From Candidatus Omnitrophota bacterium (GTDB lineage Bacteria > Omnitrophota > Gorgyraeia > Zapsychrales > Zapsychraceae), in the NCBI GenBank assembly GCA_016214285.1, contig JACROV010000078.1, positions 1 through 47,307 of the forward strand: a stretch of DNA of 47,307 bases, given 5' to 3'. This document shows, piece by piece, positions 43,063 through 47,307 of the stretch; within the stretch, counting starts at the first letter, position 1, and each line of letters begins with the position of its first letter. The notes below the pieces were generated by a model, which saw nothing but the letters and a program-made list of their open reading frames with translations, made no database searches and had not been told where the DNA came from. Both the position numbers and the translations under genes were made by a program.

Positions 43063-46000
43063 CTAGTCGCCTGATAACCAACGCAGCATCTTTCGCCAAA
43101 GACCAGTGATCCGTATTATGGTCTTGTCTAACGGTGTTTCACTTTCTGTTTTGGTCAAATTCACATTTTCGTCAGGCTGATTTTTGTCAGATTTGACTGT
43201 CGGTTCAGACGCGACCTCTGCTTGCGCTGCAATGTCATCCCGGGTTAGACTGATCGAGGTATTATCCGTCAGATGTAATGACGGGGTAATTAAAACTGAG
43301 TCGGTTTTATTCACTGGTACAGGTTGAGGAGTTGTTGTTGGGGCCGCTCCTTTTGCCGATCGAGAAGGTGTTGCCTGGGGTGCTCCCTTTATTAAATTTG
43401 AAGACAATTCTCCTGGCAGCGCCGTTGACTTTACAGGCGACGGCGTATCGGAAATGTTTGCCGGCACACCCGTTCCTTTTCCGGCGGCACCTATTAAACT
43501 TGTCCCACCTCTTCCAGACCCCCCGCGTGATTTCCCACCGCCCCCCCTGCCTTCGCCACCGCGACCACCCCCGCCAGAACTTCCTGTGCTTGTATTCTGC
43601 GTTCCGCCGCCACTACTGCTGGTCAAAAACACTGGCTGAGAACTGCTTGGTTCAACAGATTTAGCCTTGACGTCTCCAGATACTCCTGTACCCGTATTTT
43701 TAGACTCGCTGCCACTATTGCTGGTCAAAGACACTGGTTGAGAACTGCTTGGTTCGGTAGACCCGACTTTGACATCACTGCTTTCTGTAGAGATGTTTGC
43801 CGTCGAGTTGTTATCACTAATCGGCCCGGGTGTCAGAGCAAGGTTGTTATCTGGTCTGGAAAGCAAGGGGGGTGAGTTTAATGTTAATGACTCTTGTTTC
43901 GGCTGAGACTGGGGCGTTGGTTGGACTTTAGGCTCGAGATTACAGCTATTGGCGTACCAGTAATAGCCCCGCCCTTCACATTCACTTTTGGTCGAGCAAT
44001 ATTGAATACCGTCCGTGCAGGTCAGTGGTTTCGGCTGGGCGTTGCAGGTGTTGTTGTACCAGAAGTAGCTTTGTCCTTCGCAGGCAATCTTGGTTGTGCA
44101 GTACTGGATACCATCGGCGCAAGTCTTTGTTTTGGGCTGCGCGTTGCACGTATTGTTGTACCAGAAGTAATTTTGTCCTTCACAGGTGGCCCGGGTTGTG
44201 CAGTACTGGATGCCGTCCACGCAAGTCAGCGGTTTAGGCTGGGCGTTACAGGTGTTGTTATACCAGAAGTAGCTTTGTCCTTCGCAGGCAATCTTGGTTG
44301 TGCAGTACTGAATGCCATCGACGCAAGTCTTTGGCTTCGGTTGCGTGTTACACGTATTGTTGTACCAGAAATAGCTTTGTCCTTCGCAGGCGATCTTGGT
44401 TGTGCAGTACTGAATACCATCAGCGCAGGTCTTTGGCTTGGGCTGTGCGTTGCACATATTATTGTACCAATAATAGCCCTGCCCTTCACAGGCGGTTTGT
44501 GTTGTACAATATTGAATACCGTCTGCACATGTCGATGGTTTAGGTTGAGCATTGCAAGTATTGTTGTACCAATAATACCCGTTGTTGGTACAATCCGTCT
44601 TGGTCAAGCAATACTGGATACCATCCACGCAGGTCTTGGGCTGTGGTTGGGCATTGCAGACGTTATTGTACCAGTAATGCCCGTTGTTAACGCAATCCGT
44701 CTGGGTTGTGCAATATTGAATGCCGTCCACGCAAGTCAGCGGTTTCGGTTGCGCGTTACAGGCATTGTTGTACCAATAATGGCCGTTGTTGACACAATCC
44801 GTCTGCGTTGAGCAATACTGGATGCCGTCGGCACAGGTAAGTGTTTGCGTAGTTTCTCCACGAACAGAACCGTATTCCAGCGCCCCAATGTCCCATGTCG
44901 AACCACGGTCATAGCCGTTATAATCAAGGCTTGATTTTCCTGTCAAGACAAGTGCGGCATCTTTAGCCGGGCTGTCATTTTTAAGATAAGCGTTATATCC
45001 ACTTCCGCTATAAAAGCCAGTAGAAGTTTCCTGGAATTTAGGATCTGCACAAATCGAATGAGTTCCTTTATTTTTACAAACTGTTTGATTACTTTTTACG
45101 TTCCAAATGAGAGAATAATCTTCATTAAGTTTCAACTGACCGCAAGGGCCATCCCCATTTCCACTCGTCCCGCCTGCCCAATAAAGGCAGGAATTCTCAA
45201 AAGGCTGCTGAAAATCTGTTCCAGCAGAAAATATGGTATTTCTCGCGGTTAAAGTTTCTGAACCATCACAAAAACTGGCACCAGAAAGCACCAAACAGTC
45301 CCCATTGCTTGTTACCGTTGAATTGTAGATGCCAAAAGAATGTCCTGGCTTTGGGGAAAAACCTATGGCATTCCCTTGCGCACGGCAATTGTCAAAACCT
45401 GGAGATCGGGTTGACGTAAACGGCTGATTATTAAAGTAGGCACAGTTACCGATGATTATACTGTTATCAATGGTAGTTCCAGTTCCTGTTTTCACCTGAT
45501 TGCCGGCATTGCCTTCAAACCTTGAACGCTTGATTGTTATTATGCCATTCCCATCATGATAAAGTAGATCCAATCCGTCAGAAGTGTTATGACTGATATT
45601 GCATTCATTAAATACCCAATTGGCCCCTGTCAGATGCGTCCCTAGTCCATCTCCATAACCACCTTGACTTTGCGACCAGCACCCTTGAGGCTGCTTTTGT
45701 GGATATGTCTCACCACAACCGTTCCATTCAATGCGAACCTTATTGAACGTCATTGTTCCAGAATTGGATGATTGATTAGCTCCAATGTCCCCATCCCAAC
45801 CGACCCACCCGTTGCCCACGATTTCGGTCATATCAATAGTCCAATCCTTCAGTCTTCCTGCATGAATTCCTGTATGCCCAAGCCCATGAACCTTAACATT
45901 TCTTAATAGCACGTTTGAACTGTCTGTAGCTTCAATTCCTGTAGAGGCCCAATCTCCAAGCGAAGGAGCCTGACCGTCACGAATACAACCTATTTCTGGA

Positions 46001-46548
46001 TGAAATTCAACGCAGCCTGATCGATCTGTAATATTAAGGCATTGCATTTCGATGTTATTGCTATTTCTTAAATTGACAACCATAATTGCTCTTTGCGTTC
46101 CCCACAATTCCGGAGGATTGCTGCAGCCTGTATCCCATCCTTTTCCTAGAATTCGTGTTGGATGTAAAGGATCCGGACCTGAAGGAACAGCTTTCATATA
46201 ACAGTCATATGACCAAGATGCATTACAGCTAGTTGTATTGGGCGCATTCCAACCCATCTTGTATTGAGCGTTGTTAGAACCGTCAATAATTAAAGTGTCC
46301 CCACCCTGTAATTTGGTAGAACTTTGATCTTTAGGAGTTATTACCCAAAATGGGTGCGAAAAGGCGCAGGGTTGATTGTTTCCAGAACCTAGATAGGGCG
46401 CGTCGGTTAAACCCGTACACTGGGTGGCCGTGCCTCCATCGGGCCGCACATAATAGGTCGCGCTGTACGCGGGCGAAATAATAAGGAAAGCTAGTCCCAC
46501 CGCAACGACAAGTCCAAAAAATCCGTGTTTTAATGTATATCGGTTCAT
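43063..46548 (-). CDS. Giant secreted beta-helix protein with Cys-rich repeats
   Basis: The 1161 residues comprise: signal peptide (cut near residue 29); parallel beta-helix/NosD-like region (about 90-565) with many Asn and Gly turns (NSNNIEMQCLNITD); nine 34-residue Cys-rich repeats (570-875); a Pro/Ser/Thr tail including a GGGRGGEGRGGGGK stretch; and a short amphipathic end WRKMLRWLSGD. No PEP-CTERM or LPXTG signal is present. GAGGACAG precedes ATG 46548 (an in-frame TTG lies just before). It is probably a surface adhesin or polysaccharide-binding protein. Expression is predicted to depend on c-di-GMP. Confidence 0.85.
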   Translation of the reverse strand: MNRYTLKHGFFGLVVAVGLAFLIISPAYSATYYVRPDGGTATQCTGLTDAPYLGSGNNQPCAFSHPFWVITPKDQSSTKLQGGDTLIIDGSNNAQYKMGWNAPNTTSCNASWSYDCYMKAVPSGPDPLHPTRILGKGWDTGCSNPPELWGTQRAIMVVNLRNSNNIEMQCLNITDRSGCVEFHPEIGCIRDGQAPSLGDWASTGIEATDSSNVLLRNVKVHGLGHTGIHAGRLKDWTIDMTEIVGNGWVGWDGDIGANQSSNSGTMTFNKVRIEWNGCGETYPQKQPQGCWSQSQGGYGDGLGTHLTGANWVFNECNISHNTSDGLDLLYHDGNGIITIKRSRFEGNAGNQVKTGTGTTIDNSIIIGNCAYFNNQPFTSTRSPGFDNCRAQGNAIGFSPKPGHSFGIYNSTVTSNGDCLVLSGASFCDGSETLTARNTIFSAGTDFQQPFENSCLYWAGGTSGNGDGPCGQLKLNEDYSLIWNVKSNQTVCKNKGTHSICADPKFQETSTGFYSGSGYNAYLKNDSPAKDAALVLTGKSSLDYNGYDRGSTWDIGALEYGSVRGETTQTLTCADGIQYCSTQTDCVNNGHYWYNNACNAQPKPLTCVDGIQYCTTQTDCVNNGHYWYNNVCNAQPQPKTCVDGIQYCLTKTDCTNNGYYWYNNTCNAQPKPSTCADGIQYCTTQTACEGQGYYWYNNMCNAQPKPKTCADGIQYCTTKIACEGQSYFWYNNTCNTQPKPKTCVDGIQYCTTKIACEGQSYFWYNNTCNAQPKPLTCVDGIQYCTTRATCEGQNYFWYNNTCNAQPKTKTCADGIQYCTTKIACEGQSYFWYNNTCNAQPKPLTCTDGIQYCSTKSECEGRGYYWYANSCNLEPKVQPTPQSQPKQESLTLNSPPLLSRPDNNLALTPGPISDNNSTANISTESSDVKVGSTEPSSSQPVSLTSNSGSESKNTGTGVSGDVKAKSVEPSSSQPVFLTSSSGGGTQNTSTGSSGGGGRGGEGRGGGGKSRGGSGRGGTSLIGAAGKGTGVPANISDTPSPVKSTALPGELSSNLIKGAPQATPSRSAKGAAPTTTPQPVPVNKTDSVLITPSLHLTDNTSISLTRDDIAAQAEVASEPTVKSDKNQPDENVNLTKTESETPLDKTIIRITGLWRKMLRWLSGD
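43924..44841 (-). repeat. Nine tandem 102-bp coding repeats
   Basis: Nine copies, each exactly 34 codons, read without gaps from 44841 down to 43924. The consensus is TCxDGIQYCTTxxxC, then WYNNTCNAQPKP, with four Cys per unit (positions 3, 10, 16, 28). Copies 5, 6 and 8 are nearly identical. Copies 1-3 carry VNNGHYWY or a close variant and copies 4-9 EGQxYxWY, showing two sub-lineages. The long open frame seen on the opposite strand here is a by-product of the repeat. Confidence 0.93.
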
Positions 46549-46574
46549 CAACCTGTCCTCGAGTCACCCCCGCT

Positions 46575-46650
46575 GTTTCGTTTTGAATTATTTGACATTA
46601 CAAAACGAAACATTACGTTGGGGTATTGTCGGCTAATCCAGCCGACAATA
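46575..46650 (-). promoter_or_regulatory. Two hairpins in the leader of the beta-helix gene
   Basis: TATTGTCGGCT/AGCCGACAATA (46624-46634 with 46640-46650) and GTTTCGTTTTG/CAAAACGAAAC (46575-46585 with 46601-46611) are both perfect 11-bp stems, placed between the riboswitch terminator and the ribosome site. They may stabilise the mRNA or be further small palindromic elements. Confidence 0.6.
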
Positions 46651-46689
46651 AAAAACCTATTCTCTGTTACTTCCCACAAAGAATAGGTT
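46648..46689 (-). terminator. Riboswitch-linked intrinsic terminator
   Basis: On the minus strand, stem AACCTATTCT/AGAATAGGTT (46689-46680 with 46663-46654) is followed at once by six or more T. It stands 30 nt after the aptamer and about 100 nt before the start codon, so it is the likely expression platform. Confidence 0.8.
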
Positions 46690-46717
46690 AGCGTTGTCCA
46701 TGGCGACTTCATCACTG

Positions 46718-46850
46718 TTGGCAACTGGCTGCCCTGTGCCTCGCGGCCGAGGGCCCTACCCCGACGCTTCGGTCGGGGTCCCTATTTCCAGCTTCGCTGG
46801 AACGTCGGGATAGCTTTGTGTCCCACCCTTTCGAGTGGTTTACCTTTTTA
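46718..46850 (-). promoter_or_regulatory. Cyclic-di-GMP class I riboswitch (GEMM)
   Basis: The minus strand carries the GEMM core GGTAAACCACTCGAAAGGGT, then GGGACACAAAGCTA (46844-46811), with the GAAA tetraloop closed by C-G. The 3' end is GGCAGCCAGTTGCC (46733-46720), whose TTGCC pairs with GGTAA to close P1. This matches the consensus GGCAAACC, GGGACGCAAAGC and AGCCxGxTGCC pattern. A 52-bp palindromic insert separates CTA from TAGGGCC. It regulates the beta-helix protein gene through the downstream terminator. Confidence 0.85.
46759..46810. repeat. 52-bp double-hairpin insert inside the riboswitch
   Basis: On the minus strand the unit starts TCCCGACGTTCCAGC and ends CGTCGGGG. It holds an inner hairpin TTCCAGC/GCTGGAA and a second hairpin CCCCGAC/GTCGGGG. 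Removing it joins AAAGCTA to TAGGGCC, the arrangement expected for GEMM aptamers. A short TA repeat flanks it. It is related in design to the insert at 648-706. Confidence 0.7.
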
Positions 46851-46879
46851 CGAACAGCCTATTTTTTCGATCCATGGGA

Positions 46880-46908
46880 AGTATGCCATGCCGTTTTCAT
46901 TGTGTCAA
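46880..46908 (-). promoter_or_regulatory. Candidate promoter of the riboswitch transcript
   Basis: Minus-strand TTGACA (46903-46908) and CATACT (46880-46885) are 17 bp apart; the predicted start near 46873 lies about 30 nt before the aptamer. The -35 lies close to the ISKra4 remnant, so the promoter may have been contributed or altered by the IS. Confidence 0.55.
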
Positions 46909-46946
46909 GGCCACGACAACAAAGGGTGCATCCCAGTTTCGGGGGG

Positions 46947-47167
46947 TTAATTCCAGCGGGAGTTTTGCACGCGGCCCCAGTCATCGTTGAGATAAGCCAC
47001 CCGTAAACACAGCAGATGTTCAGCGCCTTTTCGTGACCATCTCATCCCGGATCGTTTGAATCGATGACCGATCACATGCTTGCATCCCGCCTCTATCACG
47101 CCAGAGCCGATATGAAAACCCAGCCGCTTATACTCATCATACTTCATATGGTCTTCGTGATTCTTCT
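46947..47167 (-). mobile_element. ISKra4-type transposase remnant (C-terminal part)
   Basis: The frame codes IGSGVIEAGCKHVIGHRFKR, then SGMRWSRKGAEHLLCLRVAY, the conserved C-terminal block of ISKra4-family transposases. The N-terminal and central parts are missing because an IS3-type end abuts at 47167/47168. The product ends at TAA 46947-46949. The terminal repeat of this IS was not identified with certainty. Confidence 0.8.
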
Positions 47168-47307
47168 GACCTTCCCCAATCCAGTGGACGTTTTATTAAG
47201 TTAGAATCGCCTGTCTTTCGTACTCAAAAGGGCTCAGATTGCCAAGCGTTGAATGAGCCCGTCTGCAATTGTAATACATTTCCACGTATTCAAAGATCTT
47301 TCTTTTC
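47168..47307 (-). mobile_element. IS3-family element, right end with transposase C terminus (partial)
   Basis: The terminal sequence TGACCTTCCCCAATCCAGTG begins at 47168. From the window edge the minus strand codes KIFEYVEMYYNCRRAHSTLG, then NLSPFEYERQ, the end of an IS3-family integrase-type transposase, stopping at 47197-47199. The rest lies beyond the window. Confidence 0.85.

Noticed and set aside
43894-44811. 305-codon open frame on the plus strand with periodic sequence
   Set aside because: Its periodicity copies the 102-bp coding repeats on the other strand; a repeat whose length is a multiple of three keeps all frames open once one unit is open.
43924-44841. Possible CRISPR array
   Set aside because: The units are adjacent, 102 bp, in frame and similar throughout their length, with no unique spacers. 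No cas genes are near.

Overview
The window (about 47.3 kb, mid-GC) reads as chromosomal DNA of an uncultivated Gram-negative-type bacterium. It combines an exosortase/PEP-CTERM sorting system, EpsI, a sigma54 response regulator with kinase, type IV pseudopilins, a citramalate route to isoleucine, a stand-alone CoaB and an ApgM-like protein in place of ThrB. This mix suggests the Omnitrophota (OP3)/PVC side of the tree. That is an inference from gene content; the partial 16S (1-448) would settle it.

Layout. 1-4462: an rRNA operon (16S 3' part, a broken tRNA-Ile copy, tRNA-Ile(GAU), tRNA-Ala(UGC), 23S, 5S) with a strong terminator. 4533-18969 (+): mobA, tRNA-Pro(GGG), a PilZ protein, then a tightly coupled amino-acid operon (hom, thrC, coaB, proposed homoserine kinase, lysC, cimA), valS, nadC, a secreted protein and a CPBP membrane protease. 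19066-25936: a molybdenum hydroxylase (FAD, 2Fe-2S and Mo subunits) with its maturation genes mocA-like and xdhC, plus an FMN-barrel protein.

26227-46548 is almost entirely on the minus strand and is devoted to the cell surface. It holds a DUF134 regulator; a membrane protein/TPR/GAF-kinase/sigma54 regulator/PocR-GAF operon resembling PrsK-PrsR; two PEP-CTERM proteins behind a phosphoglycosyl transferase that itself carries an internal PEP-CTERM-like segment, all downstream of a consensus sigma54 promoter with upstream iterons; an AbiEii/XRE toxin-antitoxin pair that heads, with 4-nt overlaps, a glycosyltransferase-exosortase-epsI operon; a pseudopilin operon leading into two polysaccharide deacetylases; and a 1161-residue secreted beta-helix protein with nine 34-residue Cys-rich repeats.

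The beta-helix gene lies behind a cyclic-di-GMP class I riboswitch and an intrinsic terminator. With the PilZ protein this points to c-di-GMP control of surface and matrix functions. The right edge is a remnant of an ISKra4-type transposase cut by an IS3-family element.

Small mobile palindromes run through the window: an 80-bp inverted-repeat element in two identical copies (one with a target duplication, one splitting a small ORF), double-hairpin elements lodged inside a tRNA-Ile copy and inside the riboswitch aptamer, and long perfect palindromes inside several coding sequences.
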